Shown piece after piece: positions 1-8,327 of a DNA stretch of 64,000 nucleotides. The DNA comes from Nocardioides alkalitolerans DSM 16699 (GTDB taxonomy: Bacteria; Actinomycetota; Actinomycetes; Propionibacteriales; Nocardioidaceae), in contig NZ_KE384533.1 in the NCBI RefSeq assembly GCF_000426525.1, positions 536,562 through 600,561 of the forward strand, in the 5' to 3' direction. The notes under the pieces were generated by a model. The model did no database searches, was not told the DNA's origin, and saw only the letters and a program-made list of their open reading frames with translations. The position numbers and the translations under genes are program-made. The first letter of the stretch is position 1. Each line of letters begins with the position of its first letter.

Positions 1-441
1 GAGCAGCGCCTGGACGGAGTCCTCGGTGCGCTTGGTCGCGAAGGCCTCGAGGGCCCCGGAGGTGGCGAAGATGACGACGAGCAGGGCACCGTCGAAGACC
101 TGGCCGATCGAGGCGGCCAGGACGGCGGCCACGATCATCAGCAGGTCGACGTCGAGCACTCGGGCGCGCAGGGCGCGCAGCCCCTCGAGCGCCGGCTCCC
201 AACCGCCGGTGGCGTAGCAGGCGAGGTAGAGCGTCCACCAGACCGGCGCGGGGGCCCCGACCACCTGGGCGACCGCCCCGAGCGCGAACAGCCCGGTGGC
301 CACCGAGGCCCACCGGACCTCCGTGAGCTCCAGCGCGGACGACACCAGCCGGCGCCAGCGCAGCGAGGTCGGCTCCGCGGGGGCGGGAGCCGTGCCCGCG
401 GCGGCGGCCGGAGACGGGCGGTCGGTGGAGGTGGCAGACAT
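1..441 (-). CDS. Heavy-metal P-type ATPase, N-terminal part (cut by window edge)
   Basis: Only the first 147 codons are present; the gene runs off the left edge. After a 30-residue Ala/Pro-rich head come hydrophobic segments and a stretch typical of P1B-type metal ATPases just before the actuator domain (DVDLLMIVAAVLAASIG, then a segment ending GALEAFATKRTEDSVQ). No N-terminal CxxC metal-binding domain is visible. It should be an inner-membrane ATP-driven metal exporter. The divergent neighbour is an ArsR repressor with a zinc-type metal site, and a palindrome lies between them, so the pair is probably a metal-inducible efflux system for Zn, Cd, Co or similar. The catalytic DKTGT region lies outside the window, so the metal class cannot be read here. 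Confidence 0.8.
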   Translation of the reverse strand, partial: MSATSTDRPSPAAAAGTAPAPAEPTSLRWRRLVSSALELTEVRWASVATGLFALGAVAQVVGAPAPVWWTLYLACYATGGWEPALEGLRALRARVLDVDLLMIVAAVLAASIGQVFDGALLVVIFATSGALEAFATKRTEDSVQALL

Positions 442-480
442 CGGAGGTCCTCGGTCGGTCGGGGGCGTCGCTATACAGCA

Positions 481-519
481 TGACATATGTCGATGTGTAC
501 ATGTCAATGCGAGTATGCT
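481..519. promoter_or_regulatory. Probable ArsR operator and arsR -10 element
   Basis: Between the divergent ATPase and arsR genes, TGACAT (481-486) and ATGTCA (501-506) form an inverted repeat, and GACATATGTC (482-491) is a perfect 10-bp palindrome inside it. TATGCT at 514-519 fits a TANNNT -10 box for arsR, which puts the operator over the -35 region. This arrangement is as expected for repression by an ArsR/SmtB protein; binding is inferred. Confidence 0.55.
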
Positions 520-889
520 GGACATCGTGGGTCACGGAGCTGAGGGGCGCGTCCGGCGAGCGCCGTTGGACGCCACGACCGCGCGCCAGGTCGCGACGAC
601 CCTCCAGGCCCTCGCCACACCGAGCCGCCTTCTGATCCTGGCCACCCTGCAGGAGGGGCCCCGCACCGTCGGCGACCTCGTCGAGGCCGTCGGCATGGAG
701 CAGCCGGCGGTCTCCCACCAGCTGCGCCTGCTGCGTAACCTCGGGCTCGTCGCCGGGGAGCGACGCGGCCGTCACATCGAGTACAGGCTGTACGACGACC
801 ACGTCGCCGAGCTCATCGAGCAGGCGATCTACCACGCCGAGCACGTGCGCCTCGGCGCTGCCGACCGCCAGGGCGAGCCAGGAACCTGA
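515..889 (+). CDS. ArsR/SmtB-family metal-sensing repressor (zinc-type alpha-5 site)
   Basis: A 124-residue winged-helix protein: the HTH lies around residues 45-75 (QPAVSHQLRLLRNLGLV) and is followed by a beta wing. Near the C-terminus Asp94, His96, His107 and His110 are spaced exactly as the D-x-H...H-x-x-H inter-subunit alpha-5 metal site of CzrA/SmtB/NmtR-type sensors, so Zn, Co or Ni sensing is likely. There is no CxCxxC alpha-3 site. It probably represses the divergent P-type ATPase and itself through the palindrome at 481-506. ATG at 515 has no Shine-Dalgarno sequence. An in-frame GTG at 527, 7 nt after the TATGCT -10 box, may be the true leaderless start. Confidence 0.88.
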   Translation: MLDIVGHGAEGRVRRAPLDATTARQVATTLQALATPSRLLILATLQEGPRTVGDLVEAVGMEQPAVSHQLRLLRNLGLVAGERRGRHIEYRLYDDHVAELIEQAIYHAEHVRLGAADRQGEPGT

Positions 890-898
890 CCGAGGGCG

Positions 899-2014
899 TC
901 AGCCGGGTGGGCGCCCCGCCGCTTCCACGGCCGGTTCCCGGTCCGCTACGACGGCCCGGGGGCGCACGATCTCGAGCCGCAGGCCCGAGGCCGCCTGGGC
1001 GAGCCCGCGGCGGTCCGCGGACGCCAGCGGGGCGAGCGCGGTGACGACCAGGAACACGACGAGGGCGACGGTGGCGCCCGGGAACGCGGCGGCCCACAGC
1101 AGGAGCCAGCCGCCGACGCCGAACGCGAGCTTCACGACCCGACGGGGCAGCACCCACAGGCGGGCGCCGGGGCGGGGCACCGCCCGCACCTGGACGACGT
1201 ACTCCCCCACGGTGCGGCCGCGCAGCAGCACCGTCACCGCCTGCACGAGCCCGGGCAGGCCCCAGAGCAGCACCGCGTCGACGGCCGGGTCGAGGCGGCT
1301 CAGCGGCACCTCCTCGACGTACAGGTTCCACGAGCGCCAGGCGACGGTGGCCGCGGTGCCGAGGAGCAGCACGAACAGCGCGTCCGACGCCATGCCCACC
1401 CAGCGGCGGCCGAGGGTCACGGTGAGCGCGACGGTGCCGCGTCCGGCGCCGCGGTCGAGCAGCGCCACGAGCGGGATCGCGACGAGCGAGCCGAGCGTCG
1501 CGCCGGTGGTGTTGAGGATCAGGTCGTCGACGTCGAAGACCCGGTAGGCGCAGTCGTAGATGCCCCACAGGCCGGTGCGCTGGGTGGTCTCGATCAGCAG
1601 CGAGACGGCGAGGCCGAGGGCGGTCGCGACCACGAACCCGCGGCGGAGCACCGCCCGCACGAAGAACCCGAACGGCACGAAGAGCACCACGTTGAGCAGC
1701 ACCTGCAGCACGACGGGGTTGCGCAGGAGCTCGGCGGTCGTGCCCGACGAGTAGCGGCGGGCGTCGCGGATCGTGCGCAGCGGCTCGAGCTGGGCCCCGA
1801 CGCAGGTGTAGCTGCCGGCCTCGGGCACGGGCAGCAGGGTGTAGGTCCAGATCGCGAGGCCGTAGACGGCGGCGCCGAGCAGGAGCAGGAGGTCGACGGC
1901 CCGCAGCCGGCCGGCGCGGCGGTAGCGGACCGCGACGACCGGCAGGAAGAGGAGCACGGCGAGCACCCCGCCGAAGAGCACGGCGAGGAAGGCGTTGGTG
2001 GTGACGTCACCCAT
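899..2014 (-). CDS. VanZ-RDD two-domain integral membrane protein
   Basis: 371 residues. The first half is a VanZ-like domain: hydrophobic segments with LLNVVLFVPFGFF and the motif region GLWGIYDCAYRVFDVDDLILNTTGA typical of VanZ proteins (shown here as landmarks, not as a full string). The second half is an RDD-type domain with several membrane helices. VanZ homologues are linked to teicoplanin resistance, but most chromosomal copies are of unknown role; RDD domains occur in transport-related membrane proteins. The gene ends 9 bp after the convergent arsR and follows the PGPGW gene by 27 bp on the same strand, so the two are probably co-transcribed. Function beyond membrane location is unknown. 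Confidence 0.75.
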   Translation of the reverse strand: MGDVTTNAFLAVLFGGVLAVLLFLPVVAVRYRRAGRLRAVDLLLLLGAAVYGLAIWTYTLLPVPEAGSYTCVGAQLEPLRTIRDARRYSSGTTAELLRNPVVLQVLLNVVLFVPFGFFVRAVLRRGFVVATALGLAVSLLIETTQRTGLWGIYDCAYRVFDVDDLILNTTGATLGSLVAIPLVALLDRGAGRGTVALTVTLGRRWVGMASDALFVLLLGTAATVAWRSWNLYVEEVPLSRLDPAVDAVLLWGLPGLVQAVTVLLRGRTVGEYVVQVRAVPRPGARLWVLPRRVVKLAFGVGGWLLLWAAAFPGATVALVVFLVVTALAPLASADRRGLAQAASGLRLEIVRPRAVVADREPAVEAAGRPPG

Positions 2015-2041
2015 CGACGGAGGCCCGCGAGGGGACGGTGG

Positions 2042-2542
2042 TCAGGCGGTGGGGGCGTGCGTGCCGGGGGTGTCGTCGTCCGTCTTCTCGACGGCCTCCT
2101 CGCGCGACGCGCCCTCCTTCACCGGACCCCGGAAGCGGCGGTAGCTGTAGACGATCAGGCCGCCGGCGATGAACGACGACGCGATGAGCGTGATGCCCGT
2201 GCCGAGCCCGCCGATCAGCCAGAGGCTGTCGCTGACCGGCCACCACGAGGGGGCGGGCGGGTTGACGATCCAGAAGATGCCGAGACCGAGCAGCCAGAGC
2301 GCGCCGAGGGTCGAGGCGATGATGCGGGGCCAGGTGCGCACGCCCTCCGCGGCGGCCCGCATGGCGGCCCGCTCGATGGGGTCGAGGCGGCGCTCGGCCC
2401 ACTCGTACTGCTGCGAGAGGATCGCCAGTCCGGCGAACATCATGAGCAGGCCGGGGCCGGGCAGCACGAGAGCCGCGATGCCCACGACGACGAGCACCCA
2501 GCCGGCGATCTCTAGCGCGATGCGCTTGGTAGTACTCCCCAC
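2042..2542 (-). CDS. PGPGW-family small membrane protein
   Basis: 166 residues with a GTG start. The segment IAALVLPGPGLLMMFAGLAIL carries the LPGPG signature of the PGPGW transmembrane family, which is found in actinobacteria without a known function; its companion is EWAERRLDPI. A second pair of hydrophobic segments follows (around residues 70-120). The C-terminus is charged and cytoplasmic-looking. It lies 27 bp upstream of the VanZ-RDD gene and is likely in the same transcript. Confidence 0.75.
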   Translation of the reverse strand: MGSTTKRIALEIAGWVLVVVGIAALVLPGPGLLMMFAGLAILSQQYEWAERRLDPIERAAMRAAAEGVRTWPRIIASTLGALWLLGLGIFWIVNPPAPSWWPVSDSLWLIGGLGTGITLIASSFIAGGLIVYSYRRFRGPVKEGASREEAVEKTDDDTPGTHAPTA

Positions 2543-2639
2543 GGCAGAAGCCTCTCAGATCGGTGGTCGTCAACACGCTGAACGGTGGAACCGTCGCCGG
2601 AACTTCGTAGACCGTGCACCGCCGGACTGGACCTGTCCC

Positions 2640-2669
2640 GGCTCGGCTCGGCTCAGGTCAGGTCAGGTC
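2640..2669. repeat. Short tandem repeats GGCTC x3 and AGGTC x3 over a stop codon
   Basis: Three copies of GGCTC (2640-2654) are followed directly by three copies of AGGTC (2655-2669). The stop codon of the leftward GAP-family gene (2658-2660) is inside the second array. Because the unit is 5 bp, TGA occurs in all three minus-strand frames (2653, 2658, 2663). Confidence 0.8.
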
Positions 2670-3383
2670 GAGCGCCTGCGCCGCGTCGCCGGCCAGCAGG
2701 AGCCCGACGATCGCGAAGATCCAGTACGTCGCACCCGCCGTGGTGCGGTCGAGCCAGCCCGAGAGCCGCGCCAGCGGCGCCTCGACCCGGTCGCCCAACG
2801 CCAGCCGGAGCAGGAGCAGCAGCAGCGCCGGCATCACCATGACGACCGCGTAGGCGAGCACGACGAGGGCGCTCGCCGCGGGCGCGAGGTCGGCCGCCGT
2901 GATGATCCCGACCGCCGCGAGGAACGGCAGCATCGACGCCACCTCCACGAGGGCGGCGCCGAGCCCCACCCCGACGACCATGCGGTACGACGCCCCCGGC
3001 CCGGTGAGCCGCGCGCGCCAGGTCGCCGTACGGGAGGTGGCGTCGGTGCCCTCGGGGGCGGGCTCCGGGCGGCGGCCGAACCACCGGCGGGGGTCACCGA
3101 GGACGCCCACGGCGAGGAGCACGACACCGAGCACCAGCTGCGCCCAGCGGAGCGGGGCGAGGTCGCCGGCGTCGCGCGCGAGGTCCGCCACCGCGGAGGC
3201 GCCGAGGACCAGGCCGATGCCGACGAGCGCGTAGAAGCCGCCGACCGTGGCGAGGAAGACCAGGTAGCGCCGTACGTCGGGGCGCGGCGCCAGCAGCAGC
3301 ACCAGCGGCAGGACGAGCGTGCCGATGCTGGTGCTGTCGACCAGGGCGAGGCCGACGAGCGCGGCGACTCCTGCCAGGGTCAC
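2658..3383 (-). CDS. GAP-family integral membrane protein
   Basis: 241 residues with about six transmembrane helices. It begins VTLAGVAALVGLALVDSTS and continues with LVLPLVLLLAPRPDVRRYL, the pattern of the GAP family (Sap, Pfam PF11139; the mycobacterial members act in export of peptidoglycolipids or sulfolipid). The substrate here is unknown. The GTG start at 3383 was chosen because GGAGGAGG lies 6 nt upstream; the upstream in-frame extension lacks any such signal. The stop codon lies inside a 5-bp tandem repeat. It is divergent from the antiporter gene at 3494. Confidence 0.75.
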   Translation of the reverse strand: MTLAGVAALVGLALVDSTSIGTLVLPLVLLLAPRPDVRRYLVFLATVGGFYALVGIGLVLGASAVADLARDAGDLAPLRWAQLVLGVVLLAVGVLGDPRRWFGRRPEPAPEGTDATSRTATWRARLTGPGASYRMVVGVGLGAALVEVASMLPFLAAVGIITAADLAPAASALVVLAYAVVMVMPALLLLLLRLALGDRVEAPLARLSGWLDRTTAGATYWIFAIVGLLLAGDAAQALDLT

Positions 3384-3493
3384 GGGGACCTCCTCCTCCG
3401 GGCGGGACGCTCCCACGCTAGGGGTGCCGGCGCCCACGCGGCACCGACCGAGGTAGGGGCCCGGGCGTCGGAGGACGGTGGGACGATCGACGG

Positions 3494-5221
3494 ATGGAGC
3501 AGACCCTCGCCCTCGTGGTGCTCGCCGTGCTCGCGATCGCCGGGGCGTCGGTGCTCGGCGGCCGCATCCGTGTCGCGTCGCCGCTGCTGCTCGTCGCGGT
3601 CGGCATCGGCGTGAGCCTGCTGCCGTTCGTGCCGGCGTTCGAGGTGGAGCCGGAGTGGATCCTCACCGGCGTCCTGCCGCCGCTGCTCTACTCCGCGTCG
3701 GTGTCGATGCCGGCGATGGACTTCCGCCGCGAGTTCTCCGCCATCGGCGGGCTCTCGGTGGTGCTCGTGATCCTCAGCGCGGTCGTGCTCGGGCTCTTCT
3801 TCTCGGCCGTGATCCCGGACCTCCCCCTGGCCTGGGGCATCGCGCTCGGCGCGATCGTCAGCCCGACCGACGCGGTCGCGACGTCGATCGTGAAACGCAT
3901 CGGGGTGTCACCGCGGGTGGTGGCGATCCTCGAGGGCGAGAGCCTGCTCAACGACGCCACCGCGCTCGTGCTCCTGCGGGCCGCGGTGGCCGCGGCGGCC
4001 ACCGGCTGGAGCCTCGGCGGCGTGCTGCAGGACTTCGTGCTCGCCGTCGGCATCGCGGTCGTGATCGGCGTCGCGGTCGGCAGGGCCAACCTGTGGGCGC
4101 GCGCCCGGGTCGCCGACGCGCCCGTCAACACCGCGATCTCGCTGACCGTGCCGTTCGTGGCCGCGCTGCCGGCCGAGCACCTCGGCGCCTCCGGCCTCGT
4201 GGCCGCGGTCGTCGCCGGTCTCGTCACCGGCCGCGGCGCGCCCCGCGTGCTGTCACCGGAGCACCGCCTCTCCGACTCCCAGACCTGGCACACCATCGAG
4301 GCCGTGCTCGAGGGCGCGGTCTTCCTCGTCATGGGGCTCGAGCTCTACGGGCTGCTCGAGGACATCCGGGACGACGGCCACGGCGCGAGCACGACGGTGC
4401 TCCCCGCCGTGGCGGCCCTCGCGCTCGTGCTGGCGGTGCGGGCGGCGTACGTCGCCCCGCTGCTGGCCCTGCTGCAGCGGCGGGCCCGGCGCGGGGTCGC
4501 CGTACGCCCCCGGGTCGACTCGCTGCAGCAGAAGCTCGCCGACCCCGAGGCCTTCGCGGCCGCGCTGACGGCCGTGCGGGCCCGGGGCGGTCGCCTCCCG
4601 CGCCGGTGGCGGGGGCGGCCGGCCCGACGGGCGGTCGGGGCGGCGGCCCGCGTAGCGCGGAGGGCGACGGGGCGTCGCCAGCTGCGCGTGACGCCGGAGC
4701 ACCTCGAGAGGTTCGGGGTGCGCGTACGACGCCGGCTCGCCGACATCGACTACCTCGTCGCCGACCCGCTGGGGCCGCGCGAGGGCGTGGTGGTGGTGTG
4801 GGCCGGCATGCGGGGCGCGGTCACGCTCGCCGCGGCCCAGACCCTGCCGGCCGACGCCCCGGACCGCTCCCTGCTCGTGTTCCTCGCCTTCCTCGTCGCC
4901 ACGGGCTCGCTGCTGCTGCAGGGCGGCACGCTGGGCGCGGTGGTCCGGTACGTCGGGCCCGCCACCGTCGACCTCGAGGCGCAGGCGGCCGAGCGCGCCA
5001 AGCTGGCGGAGGTCCTGCGGGCCACCGAGGCCCGGCTGCGGGCGGACGCGGCCGGCGAGACGCTGCACCCGCTCGACGTGATCGAGGCCCAGCGCGACGT
5101 GCTGCTCGACCTCAGCCGCGAAGGCGCCTTCAGCTCCGCCTCGCTGCGCGGGGCGATGGCGGCCCTCGACGCCGACCAGATCCGGCTCGAGCTGACGGGG
5201 CGCCCGATCGGGGACGAGTAG
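3494..5221 (+). CDS. CPA1-family Na+/H+ antiporter
   Basis: 575 residues. About twelve membrane helices in the first 330 residues and around 440-490 contain the motifs of CPA1/NhaP exchangers: IVSPTDAVATS (ion-binding Asp in helix V region) and EGESLLNDATALV. The protein exchanges a monovalent cation for protons across the cytoplasmic membrane. A basic cytoplasmic loop of about 80 residues (roughly 330-430) interrupts the last helices, and a soluble tail of about 70 residues follows; both are common in actinobacterial members. The gene stands alone and ends 3 bp before the convergent GNAT gene. Confidence 0.88.
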   Translation: MEQTLALVVLAVLAIAGASVLGGRIRVASPLLLVAVGIGVSLLPFVPAFEVEPEWILTGVLPPLLYSASVSMPAMDFRREFSAIGGLSVVLVILSAVVLGLFFSAVIPDLPLAWGIALGAIVSPTDAVATSIVKRIGVSPRVVAILEGESLLNDATALVLLRAAVAAAATGWSLGGVLQDFVLAVGIAVVIGVAVGRANLWARARVADAPVNTAISLTVPFVAALPAEHLGASGLVAAVVAGLVTGRGAPRVLSPEHRLSDSQTWHTIEAVLEGAVFLVMGLELYGLLEDIRDDGHGASTTVLPAVAALALVLAVRAAYVAPLLALLQRRARRGVAVRPRVDSLQQKLADPEAFAAALTAVRARGGRLPRRWRGRPARRAVGAAARVARRATGRRQLRVTPEHLERFGVRVRRRLADIDYLVADPLGPREGVVVVWAGMRGAVTLAAAQTLPADAPDRSLLVFLAFLVATGSLLLQGGTLGAVVRYVGPATVDLEAQAAERAKLAEVLRATEARLRADAAGETLHPLDVIEAQRDVLLDLSREGAFSSASLRGAMAALDADQIRLELTGRPIGDE

Positions 5222-5224
5222 GGA

Positions 5225-5836
5225 CTAGCGCCGACCGGCCGCCCACTCGTCGACGAGCACGGCCCAGACGCTCGTGTCGGTCCACTCGCCGTGGTTCCAC
5301 CAGTCCTGGCGGAGGTGGGCCTCCTGCCGCATGCCCAGCCGGGCGCACACCCGGGCCGAGGCGTCGTTGCGGGCGTCCATCTGGGCGGAGACGCGGTGCA
5401 TCGCGTAGTGGTCGAAGCCGAGGGCGACCATCGCCGCCGCGGCCTCGGTCGCGAACCCGCGGCCCTGGTGGCGGGGGTCGATCGCCCACCCGACCTCGCC
5501 GACCGCGTGGCGCTCGTCCACCAGCTTCAACATCACGTCGCCCACGACGACGCCCTCGTGCTCGACCACCAGCGACACCGACTCGCCCGGCTCCTGCGGG
5601 CACGTGGCGCTCGCGCGGCGCCGTACGAGTGCCAGCAGCCCGGCCTCGTCGTCGGCGTGCACGAGCAGGTAGCGGGTCACGGCGGCGTCGCGGTAGTAGC
5701 CGAGGGCCGCGGCGTCGCGCTCCTCGTGGGGGCGCAGCACCAGGCGGTCCGTGCGGATCGGCAGGACCGGGCAGGGCAGCTCGTCGGTCACCGCGACCAC
5801 CAGGTCGGGCCCGGGGACCGCGTCGTCGTCAGCCAT
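5225..5836 (-). CDS. GNAT-family N-acetyltransferase (RimJ/RimL-like)
   Basis: 203 residues. The pattern begins IRTDRLVLRPHEERDAAAL, and the acetyl-CoA loop region reads HQGRGFATEAAAAMV, a good match to the R/Q-x-x-G-x-G/A motif of GNAT enzymes. This is followed by HRVSAQMDARNDASARV and CARLGMRQEAHLRQ, typical of the RimJ/RimL-like group that acetylates protein N-termini or small amines. The substrate is not predictable. The start overlaps the end of the upstream sugar acetyltransferase gene by 8 bp, so it is the last gene of a three-gene operon. Confidence 0.85.
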   Translation of the reverse strand: MADDDAVPGPDLVVAVTDELPCPVLPIRTDRLVLRPHEERDAAALGYYRDAAVTRYLLVHADDEAGLLALVRRRASATCPQEPGESVSLVVEHEGVVVGDVMLKLVDERHAVGEVGWAIDPRHQGRGFATEAAAAMVALGFDHYAMHRVSAQMDARNDASARVCARLGMRQEAHLRQDWWNHGEWTDTSVWAVLVDEWAAGRR

Positions 5837-6419
5837 CGACCCGCTTGATCACGCGCGCCGGGTTGCCGACGGCGACGACACCGGCGGGCAGGTCCTTCGT
5901 GACGACCGCGCCCGCTCCGACCACGGTGTCGGCGCCGATGGTGACGCCGGGACAGACGATGACGCCGCCACCGAGCCACACGTTGTCGCCGATCGTGATC
6001 GGGGCGGCACCCTCCCACTTCTCGCGGCGCGGGCCGGGCTCGATCGGGTGGGTCGGCGTCAGGAGCTGGACGTTCGGACCGATCTGCACGTCGTCACCGA
6101 TGGTGATCGCGGCGACGTCGAGCGCGACGAGCCCGAAGTTCACGAAGCAGCGCGCGCCGATCGTCAGGTGGATGCCGTAGTCGACACGCAGCGGGGGCCG
6201 GATCTCCGAGTCCGCCCCGAGGCCGCCCAGCAGCTGCTCCAGCAGCGCCCGGCGCAGCGGTTTCTGGCGACCCGAGGTCGCGTTGTAGGCGTCGGCGAGG
6301 TCGAACGCCCGCGCGGAGGCCTCGGAGAGGTCGGGGTCGTCGGCGATGTAGGCGTCGCCGGCCAGCATCCGCTCGCGCATCGAGCGGCCGTCGAGCTGGT
6401 AGGGGTTCTCGGTGCTCAC
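5829..6419 (-). CDS. maa: Maltose O-acetyltransferase-like hexapeptide transferase
   Basis: 196 residues. An N-terminal cap (MRERMLAGDAYIADDPDL, as in maltose/galactoside acetyltransferases) precedes a left-handed beta-helix of hexapeptide repeats with the hallmark ITIGDNVWLGGGVIVCPGVT and IGADTVVGAGAVVTKDLP. It should transfer acetyl from acetyl-CoA to a sugar hydroxyl; the real acceptor is unknown. The GTG start at 6419 is in a GTGA overlap with the stop of the DsbA-like gene, which decides the start and implies translational coupling. Confidence 0.88.
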   Translation of the reverse strand: MSTENPYQLDGRSMRERMLAGDAYIADDPDLSEASARAFDLADAYNATSGRQKPLRRALLEQLLGGLGADSEIRPPLRVDYGIHLTIGARCFVNFGLVALDVAAITIGDDVQIGPNVQLLTPTHPIEPGPRREKWEGAAPITIGDNVWLGGGVIVCPGVTIGADTVVGAGAVVTKDLPAGVVAVGNPARVIKRVDG

Positions 6420-7426
6420 GCGGCCTCCTGGGCGTCGGCGATGGCGGCGTCGAGCGACGCCGGGGTCCAGTCGGTGAGCAGCTCGCCGTCGAGCAGCAGG
6501 GCCGGCACGCCCTCGGCGCCGGCCGCCTGGGCCTCGACGGCGTCGGCGGCCACGGCGTCGGCGGTGGCCGGGTCGGCCAGGTCGTCGGCGAACTGGTCGA
6601 GGTCGAGGCCCAGCACCGTCGCGATGTCGGTCGCGATGCGCAGGCCGTTGCCGCTGCCGACCGCCGGCTGCGCGGCGAACCAGGCCTCGTGGAACTCCCA
6701 GAAGGCGTCCTGCGCGGCCGCGGCCCGGGCGGCCTGCGCGGCGATCTGCGAGTCGGGGCCGAGGAAGGCCCAGTCGCGCGAGACGATCCGCAGCTCGCCG
6801 GCGTCGGCGTACGTCGTCATGAGGTCCGGCAGCGTGGAGCGCGCGAAGTCGCCGCAGTGCGGGCACTGGTAGTCGACGTAGACCACGAGCTCGACGGGGG
6901 CGTCGGCGTCGCCGTACGCCCGGGGGTCGGTGGCGGGGTCGACGGCAGTCGGGGCGTCGGTCGGGTCGTCGGCGCCGGCGGAGCCCTCGGCGTCGGGATC
7001 GCCGAACTCGCCGGAGTCCCCGGAGCCGAGCTCCCCGGAGTCTCCGGAGCCGTTGGAGTCGTCGCGCTGGGACGTGCGGTCGTCGCCGGCGGTGTCGTCG
7101 GAGTCGTCGTCACCACCGGTGACGAGCAGGACGGTCGTGAGCACCCCGGCCAGCAGCAGGACCACGGCGGCGACCGCCGTCGGGACCACCCAGCCGGGCC
7201 GCTTGCGCGGGCCGCCGGGACCGCCGTACCCACCGGGGCCGGGACCGCCGAACCCCGGACCGCCGGGGCCGCCCGAGCCGCCGTACGCACCCGGCCCACC
7301 CGGACCGCCGAAGCCTCCCGGGCCGCCCGGTCCGCCGTACGGAGGCATCGGGGGCTGGCCGCCCGGGGGCGGACCGGCGGGCCCCGAGGGTCCGGAGCGG
7401 GGCGGGGGAAGGGGCGGCAGGCTCAC
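6416..7426 (-). CDS. DsbA-family thiol-disulfide protein with Gly/Pro-rich cytoplasmic head
   Basis: 336 residues. Residues 1-78 are Gly/Pro-rich and disordered, 79-103 form one transmembrane helix, then an acidic Asp/Ser/Gly linker leads to a thioredoxin-fold DsbA-like domain. Its active site is Cys188-Pro-His-Cys191 within YVDYQCPHCGDF. It probably acts outside the membrane in disulfide exchange on exported proteins. The GTG start follows GGAGAG. It heads an operon in which each stop overlaps the next start (sugar acetyltransferase, GNAT); the functional link between the three is not evident. Confidence 0.87.
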   Translation of the reverse strand: MSLPPLPPPRSGPSGPAGPPPGGQPPMPPYGGPGGPGGFGGPGGPGAYGGSGGPGGPGFGGPGPGGYGGPGGPRKRPGWVVPTAVAAVVLLLAGVLTTVLLVTGGDDDSDDTAGDDRTSQRDDSNGSGDSGELGSGDSGEFGDPDAEGSAGADDPTDAPTAVDPATDPRAYGDADAPVELVVYVDYQCPHCGDFARSTLPDLMTTYADAGELRIVSRDWAFLGPDSQIAAQAARAAAAQDAFWEFHEAWFAAQPAVGSGNGLRIATDIATVLGLDLDQFADDLADPATADAVAADAVEAQAAGAEGVPALLLDGELLTDWTPASLDAAIADAQEAA

Positions 7427-7520
7427 GGGCGATCTCTCCGGTGGGGTGCGGTGGGACCCTCCCGAGACTAACCAGACCGTCCGCGCGCCCCGGCACCCGT
7501 CGGGCCGCCCGGCGCCTCGC

Positions 7521-8327
7521 TCAGCGCGAGGCGGAGAGCCGGTACTGGCGCACCGAGAGCGGCACGAAGACGACCAGGATGATGACCACCCAGATCAGCG
7601 TGTAGAGCGCGGCGTTCTGCATCGGCCAGGCGTCGGAGGACGGCAGCGACGAGTCGACGTTGCCGAACAGCTCGCGCGTGGCCTGCGTGAGCGTCGACAC
7701 CGGGTTCCACTCGACGATCTTCAGGAGCACCCCGTCGAAGGAGCCCAGCGGCACGAACGCGTTGGAGACGAACGTGGCCGGCATGATCACGATGAACGAG
7801 GCGTTGTTGATGACCTCGGGGCTCGGCACCAGCAGCCCGATGTAGGCCATGATCCAGCTGATCGCGTAGGCGAAGAGCAGCAGCAGGCCGAAGCCGAGCA
7901 GCGCGTCGACCAGCCCCTCGCGCACGCGCCAGCCGATGAGCAGACCGGTCAGCGCCATGATGATCAGCGAGAGCACGTTGTAGACGACGTCCGAGCTCGT
8001 GCGGCCCACCAGGACCGCCGACGGGGACATCGGCAGCGACCGGAAGCGGTCGATGATGCCCTTCTGCATGTCTTCCGCCAGGCCGGCGCCCGTGAAGGTG
8101 GCGCCGAACACGACCGTCTGGGCGAAGATGCCGCCGATGAGGAACTCGCGGTAGGGGATCTCGCCCTCGACGGGGATCGCGCCCTCGAAGACGAACGCGA
8201 AGAGCAGCACGAACATGATCGGGCTGACGAGCACGAAGACGAGCACCTCGGGCACGCGCTTGATCTTGATCAGGTTGCGCTTCGTGACGACCCAGCCGTC
8301 GCTGGCGGTGCGCGCGAGGCTGCTCAT
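7521..8327 (-). CDS. ABC-2 type transporter permease (DrrB-like)
   Basis: 268 residues with six predicted helices. VLVFVLVSPIMFVLLFAFVFEG, LPMSPSAVLVGRT and a PATFVSNAFVP-type segment are characteristic of the DrrB/ABC-2 permease group that exports lipids or drugs. It overlaps the upstream ATPase gene by ATGA (8324-8327) and forms the membrane half of the exporter. The exported compound is unknown; no biosynthetic genes lie nearby. Confidence 0.88.
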   Translation of the reverse strand: MSSLARTASDGWVVTKRNLIKIKRVPEVLVFVLVSPIMFVLLFAFVFEGAIPVEGEIPYREFLIGGIFAQTVVFGATFTGAGLAEDMQKGIIDRFRSLPMSPSAVLVGRTSSDVVYNVLSLIIMALTGLLIGWRVREGLVDALLGFGLLLLFAYAISWIMAYIGLLVPSPEVINNASFIVIMPATFVSNAFVPLGSFDGVLLKIVEWNPVSTLTQATRELFGNVDSSLPSSDAWPMQNAALYTLIWVVIILVVFVPLSVRQYRLSASR

